This document shows, piece by piece, positions 51,768 to 62,440 of a stretch of 64,000 nucleotides of DNA. The position numbers and the translations under genes were made by a program. Below the pieces are notes generated by a model. It was not told the DNA's origin, did not search any database, and saw only the letters and a list, made by a program, of their open reading frames with translations. How positions within the stretch are numbered: the first letter of the stretch is position 1; each line of letters begins with the position of its first letter. Origin of the DNA: Auriscalpium vulgare (taxonomy: Eukaryota; Basidiomycota; Agaricomycetes; Russulales; Auriscalpiaceae); NCBI GenBank assembly GCA_019915015.1, contig JAHBBC010000009.1, positions 1,240,001 to 1,304,000 on the forward strand, in the 5' to 3' direction.

Positions 51768-52034
51768 TCACCCGCCGTCGTTCTGCCATCCAGCTATCGG
51801 TCGACATCCCCCCGCTGCACTCCCCGACTCCCTCTGCTCTATCGTCCATCATCAGCAGTGACCTTTCCGAGCCGTCCCCGGTCCTCGTCTCGCCCGTCCA
51901 CGAGGCCGATATCGCCGACCTTTCCCCGATCTTCGTGTCGCCTCCCAGCGACGACGCTCTCGCTGTACCCCCACCGACTCCTGTCACTCCCGACGTGATC
52001 GTCAACCCGGTTACCATCCCCCTACCGCCGTCGC
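51768..52034 (+). pseudogene. Possible coding fragment cut by the E3 LTR
   Basis: One frame is open up to the LTR. It reads as a Ser/Pro/Asp-rich segment (SSIISSDLSEPSPVLVSPV; PPTPVTPDVIVNPVTIPLP) preceded by a possible CCATCCAG acceptor at about 51800. It may be an exon into which E3 inserted. No homologue is recognised. Confidence 0.25.
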
Positions 52035-52885
52035 TGATGGGACCCGCCGCGCTACAGGCACCGAAACGGGCCGATCGCACCGCTACAGAACGATACACAC
52101 CCCCGAGACGCCCATAGGGCGTCGAGGCAACCACACGACCACGATGCGATACTCCGGAGGCAGGGCGACACAGCTGCGATAACAGACGGCGTAGGGGAAG
52201 CGTACCATGGAGGGGGGCGAGACTTAGCGGGGCGCGAGTGCACGGGCCGTGGGAGAGCTGACGAAGCAGCGGTATATAGATGCGATTCATACTCTTGTAT
52301 AGACACTTTTGGACCTTGGGCCTACACCCGAGACTACACCTTTCATTCCTGCTTCACAGAGAGCATCGCACGACGCGACACCGCCAGACCAGCCCGACAC
52401 GATGCCTTAAACCAGGAAGCCGTAGCGACATCCGGGTCGCGCCACCTTTGCGATACCACGGGCTACGCTGCCCCGACTCAACCACAGACTGGAGTGATAC
52501 AGTGTGGTAGGTTTTATGACTGACGTTTATATTCCAGGATAGCGACTCGGACGGTACAAGCGCGGGGACACAGGTCGGACGGTCGGACGGCAAGGGCGAC
52601 TCCGCAACTAGGACGGACCGGCGGCGACAGACGGGAGGGTCGCACCGAATAGTGTGGGAAGAGACGCAACGTGCGACGGTCGGACGGGAGCGGAGAGAGA
52701 GAGAGAGAGGGAGAGGGCCGCAGGACGAGGGCAGGACCCGCGGGGTCCTGGGTGGTTTGTTCGGGGCACGGTCGCGATCTTGGGTTTCTTCCTCCGACCC
52801 ACTACCTCTTGGGCCAGCGGTTGGCTGCTCGCTCCCTCCATTTCTATCGACGTTCCCGGGGCCTCCCCCAGGGTTCATCTCATCA
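52035..52885 (+). repeat. E3 5' LTR
   Basis: 851 bp, TGATGGGACC...CATCA. Borders come from the match to the start of the E2 LTR and from the primer-binding site 4 nt after its end. Confidence 0.75.
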
Positions 52886-52889
52886 TTTG

Positions 52890-52908
52890 TGGAGCCCACC
52901 GCGAGGGG
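52890..52908 (+). promoter_or_regulatory. E3 primer-binding site
   Basis: TGGAGCCCACCGCGAGGGG, as in E1 and E2. Confidence 0.75.
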
Positions 52909-52934
52909 GCTACTGTCAACCGCTCAGCAACCCG

Positions 52935-55900
52935 ATGGCACCAAAGGCGAGGGTTATCGTAGAGCCCACTCGACGCGCACCGCCCCGATCGGCCCCGTCG
53001 GAGTACTCGACCAGTCAGCGGGCGGAGTCCATGCCAGGACACCTCGCATCGTCGGAAGGTGGGGCGTCGGACGAAGAGCGCGCGACTTCCAGCGCTGAAG
53101 GCGCCGAGGGCGACAACGAAAACGACGACGGCGAGGCATCGGGTGTGTCGGACGCAGCACCCGAGAACAACGGGGATGCTGCGGGCGAGGCTCCCGGCGA
53201 TCAAAACGCGGAGGCAGGCCCTGTCCAATCGGAAGAGTCGGAGCACGGTTGGGATGGTAGACGGTCCCTCCATCAGGAGCTCCTGGACGTCAATGAGGCG
53301 TCGATCGAGTTGCTGACTGGCGGAGCGATGCGACAATGGTCGTCGCCGGAGCTTACCCCGTCGGAATCGGAGCCCGAAGTGGCTGCGCTGATTGATGAGG
53401 ACCGAGACGAGGCACAGGTGCCTTCCGACAGCGACCGCTTGGCTTCCGACCGCGGAAACGTCGGAACGCACGGAGGTTTATCAGGAGACGGGCGTGGAGC
53501 GGCCGCACAGGTTTCCCGACCAGTTTCTCCCACATCGCAATCCAGTACTCCGTTATCGTGTTTACCCCGTCGCACGACCATGGCCACTCCGATGCCTACC
53601 CGTGGCGACCGCCAAGCCCCTAAGTTCGACAATCTTAAGCCGCGCGAGCTGCAACGCTATTTCGCGGAGTTGAGGCACTTGTTCACGCGGGCGGGTATCG
53701 AGGACGGCCAGGACCAGGAGAAGAAGGAGCACGCCACGCGATACCTGGACGTCCTTACAGCAGACCAGTGGCAAAGCCGACCCCAGTACGCGGGCAATGC
53801 GACGTTCGAAGAGTTCGTGACCGCGATCATAGCGCTATACCCCGGAGCGGACGAGGAGCGCAAATACACGATGGGCGACCTCGATCAGCTCGTCGCCGAG
53901 ACAGCCCGCCGAGGCGTCACGACCATTGGCGACGTTGGGGAATACTATCGCGGTTTCTACGCGATCTCCCAGTTTCTTATAGGGCGGCAGCGTATCTCCG
54001 AGCGCGACCGCGACTACACTTTCTTGCGTGGATTTCAGAAGGGACTGCAAGATAGGATAGAGCAGCGGCTGCAGCTGAAGTATCCCGACCACGATCGCGA
54101 CGGCCCGTACCCGATGGACCAAATAGTGGAAGCGGCGCGGTACGTGCTGCACGGCACGTCGAGCACCCCGCGATCGGCAGGGCTCAGCGTCCCCGCGGGT
54201 CTGGCCGACTTGTCCCAACCCGTGGCCGTCAAGGCGGAAGAACCTGCGATCAAGGTCGAGCAGTTTGCCGCTCTGATGGAGAAGGCGGCCGAGCAGATCG
54301 CGAAAGCGTATAGCGCGGGGAGAGCCGATGCGATGGGGATGAGTAACGCAGGCCCGCAGCCGTCGGCGTACACGCGCGGACCACCGGGCCCGATGATGGC
54401 GTCGGCCGCTCGTTTCGATCGTCCTCGCCCGGCCCCGGGACAGGATGGCGCCAGGTGCTCGTTCTGCAACGGTCCCGAGCACTTCATCCGCGAATGCCTC
54501 GTCCTGCAAGACTACATAGCGACGGGGCGGGTGGTACGCAACGAGATGAACCAGGTGGTACTCAAGAGCGGCAGGCCAGTGCCATTTGGGCTAGGCCCGA
54601 TTCAAGCGAGGGTAGACGAATATTATCGCACGGACCCGTCCGGGCTGCGCGCCGACGTCGCGGCCAGAGTCGCGGGCAACGCGACGGAAACAATGATGTT
54701 GGCGTCGACAGGTCCCATCGCCGTCACCGACTACCCGCTCCGACCTGCGCGCGACCAGCCGGTCGCCGGGCTCATCCAGTTAATCCCGCCGTTGACGGAC
54801 GACGAGCGACTCGAGGAGTTGCGTCAAGAGATGGCGGTGTTAACCCTCATGAAGGAGCAGAGGAACGCCGGCCGGGCCCGAAGGGAGGCAGCGATTCGCA
54901 ACGGAGAGTTACCGCCACCAATCGGTCCGCTGCCCGGGGAGAGAGTGCGATCCAAGAGGCTAGTCCCTGAGGTGGTCATATCTCCGTCGAAATTCACGGC
55001 AAAGCGGCCGAAGGTTACGTTCGCGGTGCCCGAAGATCCAGAGGATGCGGAAGCAGCGAGGGAAGAGAGCGAGGGCGAGCCGACAGTCGAGAAGGACCCC
55101 GAGGAGATAGAGCCGGAACCCATCCATCCTTTCGCCTCCGTACCCGACGCAACCTACATACCCGTCGGGGACGCGTCCCGACCAGACAAAGGAAAGAAAC
55201 CAGTCGCCGCCTATACCAAGGACACGCCCATCCATAGTGAGGAAGTCGCGAAGGAAGTCTACGGCCGCGCGATGGAGACTTCCGTCACTCTGACACAGAG
55301 CGAGTTACTGTCGCTGGCGCCAGAAGTACGTTCCCAGTTGCGATACGCTATCACCCCGCGACGCATAGCGGCCCCGGTACTGTCCAGCGGGGACTCCCCA
55401 GTAGCGGTCCTACACACGGTCGTAGCGGAAGGGGAAGGGCCTACCAAGGAGTGGTCGGACCTACCCGGCGACTTGTACGAGGAAGAGCGCGAGCAGGAGA
55501 GAGATCGAGCGCGGGGATACACCTCGCACATGCCGTCGTCGTTCTTGCAGGCCATACAGAGCCAGCCAGCGGTGCCGCCTCGCGGGTCGCTGGTGCTCTC
55601 CGACCCGATGCTGACGTTGATGAGTGCCTCGGCCGAGAAACCGGCCCCGCTGGTGGTCGCAAAAGAGTCATCGGCATTGCGAGCGGTCCTGCCCTTGGTG
55701 GATAACCAAGCGCACATTGAGGCTATCCTGGATCCAGGGTCGCAGGTCATCTCCATGTCCGAAGACGTTTGTCATTTTCTCGGCCTGGCATATGATCCCG
55801 CGATCACACTGGACATGCTTTCCGCCAACGGCTCGATTGACAAATCCCTCGGGCTAGCCCGCAACGTAGCGCTAAAGCTAGGCGACATCACGCTCTACGT

Positions 55901-56117
55901 GCAGATACACGTCATACGTTCTCCGGCCTACGACATCCTGCTAGGGAGGCCCTTCGACGTCCTCACTGGGAGTATAGTCCGCAACTTTGTCGATGAGCGA
56001 CAGACCATCACGATCACCGATCCCAACACTCAAGCGACGGCGACCGTCCCGACAGTAGAGCGAGGCTCGCGTCGCATCGTTCAGAGCGCCGGCGAGTGCA
56101 GGGATTTTCGGCTCTAA
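52935..56117 (+). CDS. gag: E3 gag with C-terminal aspartic protease
   Basis: ATG at 52935, 1,060 residues. A charged, acidic, disordered N-terminus of about 210 residues precedes the capsid-like region (ELQRYFAELRHLFTRAG; FLRGFQKGLQDRIEQRL). One zinc knuckle (CSFCNGPEHFIREC) lies near residue 508. The protease has DPGSQ at about 933 and LLGRPFDVL. D-P-G replaces the usual D-T/S-G, as in all three relatives. The stop lies inside the junction motif GATTTTCGGCTCTAAAGG, and the pol frame overlaps its last 22 nt. Confidence 0.93.
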   Translation: MAPKARVIVEPTRRAPPRSAPSEYSTSQRAESMPGHLASSEGGASDEERATSSAEGAEGDNENDDGEASGVSDAAPENNGDAAGEAPGDQNAEAGPVQSEESEHGWDGRRSLHQELLDVNEASIELLTGGAMRQWSSPELTPSESEPEVAALIDEDRDEAQVPSDSDRLASDRGNVGTHGGLSGDGRGAAAQVSRPVSPTSQSSTPLSCLPRRTTMATPMPTRGDRQAPKFDNLKPRELQRYFAELRHLFTRAGIEDGQDQEKKEHATRYLDVLTADQWQSRPQYAGNATFEEFVTAIIALYPGADEERKYTMGDLDQLVAETARRGVTTIGDVGEYYRGFYAISQFLIGRQRISERDRDYTFLRGFQKGLQDRIEQRLQLKYPDHDRDGPYPMDQIVEAARYVLHGTSSTPRSAGLSVPAGLADLSQPVAVKAEEPAIKVEQFAALMEKAAEQIAKAYSAGRADAMGMSNAGPQPSAYTRGPPGPMMASAARFDRPRPAPGQDGARCSFCNGPEHFIRECLVLQDYIATGRVVRNEMNQVVLKSGRPVPFGLGPIQARVDEYYRTDPSGLRADVAARVAGNATETMMLASTGPIAVTDYPLRPARDQPVAGLIQLIPPLTDDERLEELRQEMAVLTLMKEQRNAGRARREAAIRNGELPPPIGPLPGERVRSKRLVPEVVISPSKFTAKRPKVTFAVPEDPEDAEAAREESEGEPTVEKDPEEIEPEPIHPFASVPDATYIPVGDASRPDKGKKPVAAYTKDTPIHSEEVAKEVYGRAMETSVTLTQSELLSLAPEVRSQLRYAITPRRIAAPVLSSGDSPVAVLHTVVAEGEGPTKEWSDLPGDLYEEEREQERDRARGYTSHMPSSFLQAIQSQPAVPPRGSLVLSDPMLTLMSASAEKPAPLVVAKESSALRAVLPLVDNQAHIEAILDPGSQVISMSEDVCHFLGLAYDPAITLDMLSANGSIDKSLGLARNVALKLGDITLYVQIHVIRSPAYDILLGRPFDVLTGSIVRNFVDERQTITITDPNTQATATVPTVERGSRRIVQSAGECRDFRL

Positions 56118-59100
56118 AGGCGTCGTTGGACGACCAGGCGGAGGTGGCGCTCGTCCTCGAGTTCACGGGCGACGCCGCCGATCCTATTTCCGTGGAAGCC
56201 GTGGTCCCCTTCGACTCCTCTAGTTCGCCCGAAGAGTTACGAGCAACCTATTTATCATTTTGCGATCTCCCAGAATCTACCCCTCCAATATTTGATCGGC
56301 CGACCGACGCGACTTTAGACGTTCCATCGGCGCCCGTTTTCTTTCTCGCCCCAGCCGGGGTGCCCTCGTTCGCAGGCGAACAGGAATTTCGCGACTGTAA
56401 GTCGCTGCCAAGCAGCGCGCGGGCACGCGCAGTTTTCACAGCGACCAAGAAAAAGTATAAGCCAGCCCACCTAAAAGTGAAGCCAGTACTAGCCGACTTG
56501 CCTGGGCAGTTCAGAATCATACGCGACATACGAGGCGACCCGCTAGCGACACTACCCAAGTTACCGACGAAGCCCCCCGACTTCCGGCCGACGGGGCGTT
56601 ACACCGAGGAGCGCCGCGACCAATTCGACGTAGTTCACGAGGGGGACTTCTTGTGGAAGGAGGAACGCAAGCTGATGCACCATTTTATGTGCGAGCACAA
56701 CGGCGCGTTCGCGTGGGACGACGGCGAGCGAGGCCACTTCCGCGAAGATTTCTTTCCGCCGGTCACGATACCCGTCGTACCGCACACGCCATGGGTACAA
56801 CGCAACATACCGATCCCGCCGGGAATCTACGACCAAGTCATGGAACAAATCAGTCGGAAGTTGGCCGCGAACGTCTACGAACCATCCAATTCGTCGTATA
56901 GGTCGCGGTGGTTCTGCGTGGTCAAAAAGGATGGAACGAGCCTGCGCATAGTGCACAGCCTGGAGCCGTTAAACGCCGTCACGATAGCTCATTCCGGTGT
57001 GCCCCCGTTTACCGACCAACTGGCCGAGCAATTCGCGGGTCGGGCTTGCGGCGCGATGCTGGATCTGTACGTCGGATACGACGAGCGGGCGTTGGACCCA
57101 GCGTCGCGCGACCTCACTACGTTCCAGACCCCTTACGGCGCGCTGCGGTTGGTAACACTACCGATGGGCTGGACGAATTCAGTGCCTATCTTCCACGACG
57201 ACGTCACACATATCCTGAGGCCGGAAATTCCCCACGTCACGATACCGTTTATTGATGACGTACCGGTCAAGGGCCCCGCGAGCGAATACAAGGACGACCA
57301 GGGGAAGTACGAGACAATCGCTGACAACGAGGGCATCCGCCGATTTGTCTGGGAACACTTTCAGAATCTCAACCGCGTCGTACAGCGCATGGGTTATTCG
57401 GGCGGGACGTTTTCGGGTTGGAAGACTATTTTGTGCGCGCCCGAAATTGTCGTGGTCGGACACCGCTGCACGAGGGACGGGCGGATCCCCGACGAACAAC
57501 GGGTGGCTAAGATTGTGAATTGGGGGCCATGTCAAGACCTGTCCGATGTGCGGGCGTTCCTCGGGACGGTCGGGGTGCTGAGGATCTTCATCCACCATTT
57601 CGCACATCGCGCGCATGCGCTCACGCACCTTACAAGGAAAGATGTGCCATTCGAATTCGGAGCGGAACAATTAGCAGCTATGGAAGATCTCAAAAGCGCG
57701 TTGCTGGAGTCGCCAGCCCTGAAACCGATCGACTATCAGTCGGGCGAACCGGTTATCCTCGCGGTCGATACGTCTCCTATTGCGGTCGGGTTCTTGCTGT
57801 GCCAGGCTGACGCCGACGATCCGAAGAGTCGCAAGAAGCGTCGGTACGCACGGTTTGGGTCCATCGCGTTGAACGATCGCGAGGCGCGTTTTTCGCAACC
57901 AAAGTTAGAATTATACGGCCTGTTTCGGGCGCTCCGCGCGCTGAAGATATATCTCATCGGAGTGCGGAACATGGTCGTGGAAGTCGACGCACGCTACATT
58001 AAGGGCATGCTCGACAACCCCGATATTGAACCCTCAGCCAGCATGAATCGGTGGATTATTGCCATTTTAATGTTCCATTTCGTCCTAGTTCACGTGCCCG
58101 GCCTGTTTCATGGGCCTGACGGGATGTCGCGACGAAGGCGCCAACCGGGCGACGTGGCAGAGAATGAGCACGACGGGTTCGAGGATTGGGTCGACGCAAT
58201 GTATGGCTTCATTCACCTCGTGAACGCATACGTACCGCGCAGTACAAGGCCACGGTCGGGGGATCCGCGCGACCAACCAAGGGCCGCGATCGCAACGTTC
58301 GTCATCCAGGCAGCTCCGACAGAGTTGTCGTACGACGCCGTTGACCGCGACATCAAGGCGCAGCAGGCCGAAGAGCGACTCGTTCGAGTGCGGGAATGGC
58401 ACAACACGCTCCAACGACCGGAGGGCCTCGCCGACCAAGAGTATGCGACGTTCCTAAGGTACTGCACTGAGTTCTTCCTCGATGGCACGAGTCTCTTTCG
58501 CAAGGAGCCGCAGGGGCGCCACCAGCTCGTTTTAGCACCGGAACGCCGCATAGGGGCTTTAAAAGCGTGCCACGACGACGTCGGCCATCGCGGCGCGTAC
58601 CCGACCAAGATGTTTCTCCTCGAACGCTTCTGGTGGCCCTACATGGACCGCGACGTCGCGTGGTTTGTCCGATCGTGCCACATTTGTCAAGTGCGACAGG
58701 TGAAGCACGTGCTCATTCCCCCAACGGTCGCGACCCCGGCGCCGCTGTTCGCCAAGATGTACGCTGATACCATGCACATGCCGGCTTCGCGAGGTTTCAA
58801 ATACATCGTACAAGGCAGGTGCTCGGTCTCGCATTTCCCAGAGTGGCGCATGCTGCGTCAGGAAAATGCCAAGTCGCTCGCGCGATGGATATTCGAGGAC
58901 GTACTCTGTCGCTGGGGAGCGCTCCGGGAAATCGTAACGGATAACGGGACGCCGTACCTAGCAGCGATGAAGCACCTCGAGGAAGATTACGGCGTGCAGC
59001 ACATCCGCATCTCAGGCTATAACTCGCGATCCAACGGAATCGTAGAGCGATCGCATTTCGACGTCCGACAGGCCCTGTACAAGGCCGCCGACGGTGACGC

Positions 59101-59785
59101 GAGCAAGTGGGCCACGGTCGCACACTCGGTATTCTGGGCGGACAGGATCACAACGCGCAGGCGTATGGGCTGCTCCCCCTACTTCGCGGCGACCGGCACG
59201 CAGGCATTGATGCCCCTCGATATCGTAGAGGCGACGTATCTCCTACCACCGCCCGACTCAATACTGTCGACGACGGATTTAATCGCGCGACGGGCTGTCG
59301 CACTTCAGAAGCGCCGCACCCAGCTCCGTACGCTCCACTCGAAAGTGTTTGACAAGCGGCGGCATGATGCGCTGATTTTCGAGCGCGACCACGAAGCGTC
59401 GATCAAGAACTACGGCTTCCAACGAGGCGACCTTGTCCTGGTACGTTTCACGCAGTTCGAGAAATCACTCGACCGCAAGATGCTGCCTCGCTACGACGGT
59501 CCGTTCATTGTAATTGGGCGGCGACGCGGTGGACCGTACGTCCTGTGTGATATGCACGGGGCGGTCTTCGACAGGCCCACTGCGGAGTTTCGCGTCATTC
59601 CGTACTTCGCGCGACCACACATCACGCTTCCTCCGCTACCGGAGTTCATCGACATACCCGCCCGACGACTAAACGAGCTTCTCGGACAGCTTGACCCCGA
59701 CGTCCAAGCACAGGAATCACGCAGCATAGACAGCGACGCGTCGGACACCGCGAGCAACAGCGCGGAAGACGGCAGCGTCGCATGA
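56096..59785 (+). CDS. pol: E3 pol: reverse transcriptase, RNase H, integrase
   Basis: About 1,229 residues in the -1 frame relative to gag. The reverse transcriptase has WFCVVKKDGTSLRIVHSLEP and FIDD at about 385. RNase H starts VILAVDTSPIAVGFL. The integrase finger (GHRGAYPTKMF to CHICQVR) is followed by YADTMHMP, VTDNGTPY and NGIVERSH as catalytic D, D and E. A GGPYVLCDMHGA segment and a short acidic tail close it; there is no chromodomain. The frame is intact. The frame is entered at a GTG rather than an ATG, which again fits frameshift expression. Confidence 0.94.
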   Translation: MQGFSALKASLDDQAEVALVLEFTGDAADPISVEAVVPFDSSSSPEELRATYLSFCDLPESTPPIFDRPTDATLDVPSAPVFFLAPAGVPSFAGEQEFRDCKSLPSSARARAVFTATKKKYKPAHLKVKPVLADLPGQFRIIRDIRGDPLATLPKLPTKPPDFRPTGRYTEERRDQFDVVHEGDFLWKEERKLMHHFMCEHNGAFAWDDGERGHFREDFFPPVTIPVVPHTPWVQRNIPIPPGIYDQVMEQISRKLAANVYEPSNSSYRSRWFCVVKKDGTSLRIVHSLEPLNAVTIAHSGVPPFTDQLAEQFAGRACGAMLDLYVGYDERALDPASRDLTTFQTPYGALRLVTLPMGWTNSVPIFHDDVTHILRPEIPHVTIPFIDDVPVKGPASEYKDDQGKYETIADNEGIRRFVWEHFQNLNRVVQRMGYSGGTFSGWKTILCAPEIVVVGHRCTRDGRIPDEQRVAKIVNWGPCQDLSDVRAFLGTVGVLRIFIHHFAHRAHALTHLTRKDVPFEFGAEQLAAMEDLKSALLESPALKPIDYQSGEPVILAVDTSPIAVGFLLCQADADDPKSRKKRRYARFGSIALNDREARFSQPKLELYGLFRALRALKIYLIGVRNMVVEVDARYIKGMLDNPDIEPSASMNRWIIAILMFHFVLVHVPGLFHGPDGMSRRRRQPGDVAENEHDGFEDWVDAMYGFIHLVNAYVPRSTRPRSGDPRDQPRAAIATFVIQAAPTELSYDAVDRDIKAQQAEERLVRVREWHNTLQRPEGLADQEYATFLRYCTEFFLDGTSLFRKEPQGRHQLVLAPERRIGALKACHDDVGHRGAYPTKMFLLERFWWPYMDRDVAWFVRSCHICQVRQVKHVLIPPTVATPAPLFAKMYADTMHMPASRGFKYIVQGRCSVSHFPEWRMLRQENAKSLARWIFEDVLCRWGALREIVTDNGTPYLAAMKHLEEDYGVQHIRISGYNSRSNGIVERSHFDVRQALYKAADGDASKWATVAHSVFWADRITTRRRMGCSPYFAATGTQALMPLDIVEATYLLPPPDSILSTTDLIARRAVALQKRRTQLRTLHSKVFDKRRHDALIFERDHEASIKNYGFQRGDLVLVRFTQFEKSLDRKMLPRYDGPFIVIGRRRGGPYVLCDMHGAVFDRPTAEFRVIPYFARPHITLPPLPEFIDIPARRLNELLGQLDPDVQAQESRSIDSDASDTASNSAEDGSVA

Positions 59786-59798
59786 CAGGCCCAATAAG

Positions 59799-59833
59799 AC
59801 TGCTGGGGTCAGCAGTTTCCGTCGGGGGGAGGA
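59799..59833 (+). promoter_or_regulatory. Hairpin plus polypurine tract just downstream of E3 pol
   Basis: A perfect 7-bp stem (ACTGCTG, 4-base loop, CAGCAGT; 59799-59816), then GTCGGGGGGAGGAT, followed by GACGGTG. In E1 the counterpart also ends GGGGGGAGGAT then GACGGTG. Confidence 0.65.
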
Positions 59834-60123
59834 TGCGACGGTGCTACTAATTACGTTAAGGAGATACATCGCGGACATTGCACGGGGCCGGCGAAAAGGC
59901 ACGATAGTCTTATTCCATTTCTCTTCTCCTTTTGCGATGGGGGAACATTTTATTTTATTTTTCGGTTCCAAGGCGCGACGAGACACGGACTAAAAAGAAG
60001 CAGGAAACACGAAGAGACAGGCAGCAAGGCGTAAGGTGAGCAAAGAAGAGGTAGAGAAGAACACGGGGACTATAGTACAGTACGAGCGACGAGAAAACAA
60101 GAAAAGGCCAAGGAGTGGCCACC

Positions 60124-62440
60124 CTACTCAGCAACGTCCATATAAACGGTCTCGACGGCGTCGCCGACGTCGGAACCGTCCTCCTCGCTGCTCTCCTCGA
60201 CTCCGACCACGCCTTCCTCGCTCTCCTCTTCGTCGTCGTCCGTCTCGTCGTCGACACCCGCTGGATCGGCAGGCGCGGCAAGGGGGATACCGCCGGCCGA
60301 GGGAAGGTCCTCCGCGCTCTCCGCGCCATCCGACACGGCGGGCGTACGAGCAGCGCGCCGGCGACCATACGTGCGCAGCACGGGATGCACGGGAGCCGGG
60401 GACGCGCGCGACTCTACGGAGGGGGCGCGAGCAGGCTCCAGCTCATCCTCCTCCTCATCGCTAACGATCGGGGCGGCGGGAGTAGAGGCGGCGACGGAGC
60501 TGGGCGGAATGGTGGCGAGGGTGGGCGAGTCAGAGCGCCGGTGACCACTGGGCCCAGCGACCGGCGAACTACGGAGGGAGGGAGAGCGGGAGGCCTCGGA
60601 AGCCACAGCGTCGGCGGACACGCGCGAGCCGAACTGGTGCTCGAGCTGGGCAAGGCGCACGAGGAGCCGGTCGTGACGGTAGGGCCACAGGTTGAGCGTC
60701 GTCGCGCTAGCAGCCAGCTCCGCCCGGACGAGCGCGATGGAGTCGGCATGGTCGGAGAAGTTGTCGGCAGGAGGGAGGTCCTCGAAACGTCGCGCGTCCT
60801 CGTCCACCGACGCCAGCACGGACGCGAGGAGGTCGCGAGCCCGACGTGGGGAATCTGAAGGGAGGGAAGAACAGGTGAGTGTTAGGAGAAGGGTAAGAGG
60901 GGCGCAGCAACGTACCTGCAGAGTCGGCGGCCGCCAGTAAGTCCGCAAGGAACTTGGCGAAGAAGGGCGCCGCCACAGGCGCCGCAGCGCCGCGACGGGA
61001 GGGAGAACGCGGCCGGGGGGCACGAGAAGGAGCGCGGGAGCGGACCGACCAACCACGGGAACGGTGGGGCGAAGGGGCGCGAGGGCGCGAACCGTCCACG
61101 AGTACAGCGCCGCCGCAGCCCTTGCGCTGGGCGCGACAGCGGATGCACTTGGTGGGGCGGTGAGGCTTGAACTCACAACGCACCGGCCCGCGCACGAAAC
61201 CAGCCTGGCAGCGGCCGCAGCGGGTAGAAGTCTGGGAGGGTGGACGGTCAGCAACAGCAGGGGAGATGGGGAGGGGGTAGCTCACCTTGATGCGCTCACC
61301 AGCGTACCGCTCGGTGTGCGTCGGGCGGCGATCCGACCGGTGGAACAAGGGGTCGCCGTCACTGTCTACCGCCTCCGACAGCGAGTCGTCGAGACCACTA
61401 CCCGGCGACGTCGACGAACGGCTGCGACGGCGGCGAGGGGCGGGCCGACCCTTTTTGGCGGTGCGACCGCGCCGGGGTTGAGGCGACTCGGTCGCGTGGG
61501 GAGACGAGAGGGGTGTGGGGGAGTGCGAGGCGCGGCGCTTCCCGGCGGCTTGGGACGGAGGCTGGACGGTCGCAGTGGCGGTACGCGCGGCGAGGCGCTC
61601 CCCGCGGGCAGAAGGCGGTGGCGGGACCGGCCCCGGGAGCGGCAACACCACCTCCGCGCGGTTCGCGAGCACGCGACGAGCCTGCGTAAAGAGCGGGCAG
61701 AAAGAAAGGGGCGAGGTTAGCGGGTGACGACAGGGACCGCCGATACACGCACCTTGGGGCGGAGCCGGGTAACGGAAGGGTCGGCCACGGCGACGGTGCC
61801 CTCACGCGTCCCAGCGCCGACGAGGGGCGACGGCGTGGCAACGGTCGGAGCGGACCGCGGCACGGTCGCCTGGGGCGCTTCAGGGGCCTCCGCAGCCTCG
61901 TCGTCTTCGTTCGCCTCGTCGAGGAACAGGGGCGGGGGTCGCACGGCTTCTTCAAGCGCGTCGTACCGCGCGCGCGCCTCGGGGGAGAACGTCACCCCAC
62001 GACCACGGGCGTCGACGGTGCCCTCACGCGTCCCAGCGCCGACGAGGGGCGACGGCGTGGCAACGGTCGGAGCGGACCGCGGCACGGTCGCCTGGGGCGC
62101 TTCAGGGGCCTCCGCAGCCTCGTCGTCTTCGTTCGCCTCGTCGAGGAACAGGGGCGGGGGTCGCACGGCTTCTTCAAGCGCGTCGTACCGCGCGCGCGCC
62201 TCGGGGGAGAACGTCACCCCACGACCACGGGCGTCGTAGTAGGCACACTAGGAAATCGCAAGTCAGAGAGGAAGGCGAGATCAGGAAGAGCAGACGTACC
62301 AGGAGCTGGCGCGCTTGCGGGCGCAGCAGCGCGAGTTGGGCCTCGGAGGTGGCGTCACGCGCCATGGGCCCGAGTAAGCCCAGCTGGAGATCCAGCATGG
62401 CGCGGGTAGCGGTGGCGTCGGCGACGGTGGCAGCGTCCAT
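60124..62440 (-). CDS. E3 antisense gene C': protein with a Zn2Cys6-like cysteine cluster (692 aa)
   Basis: Minus-strand exons 62440-62300, 62247-61753, 61681-61286, 61231-60916 and 60854-60124 give 692 residues; introns are 52-71 bp. Exon 1 encodes 47 residues. Exon 2 contains two identical 74-residue repeats (222 bp each, 61791-62234). Exon 3 is Pro/Arg/Ser-rich. Exon 4 opens with C-x2-C-x10-C-x9-C-x2-C-x6-C (CGRCQAGF...CEFKP...CIRCRAQRKGC), preceded by AGERIK just as PGRRLQ precedes the cluster in E1 gene C. Exon 5 has a helical stretch (ARDLLASVLASVDEDARRF) and a strongly acidic end (DDETDDDEEESEEG). It converges on pol. A DNA-binding or transcriptional role is inference from the cysteines. 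Confidence 0.75.
61791..62234. repeat. 222-bp in-frame tandem duplication inside gene C'
   Basis: The sequence at 61791 repeats from 62013 with no difference seen, adding one 74-residue unit to the protein. Confidence 0.9.

Larger units (their letters stand above)
50873..52034. other. Spacer between the head-to-head elements E2 and E3
   Basis: 1,162 bp of mixed composition. Two possible coding remnants are listed separately. Otherwise there is pyrimidine-rich sequence (51470-51730) and no recognisable RNA gene or repeat. Confidence 0.5.

Noticed and set aside
51574..52290. Minus-strand open frame of 238 codons spanning the spacer and the E3 LTR
   Set aside because: It crosses the LTR border and has no protein-like pattern.
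60115..60858. Long plus-strand open frame opposite gene C' (247 codons)
   Set aside because: It mirrors the GC-rich exon 5 of gene C'; splice-supported exons, cysteine motif and acidic tail favour the minus strand.
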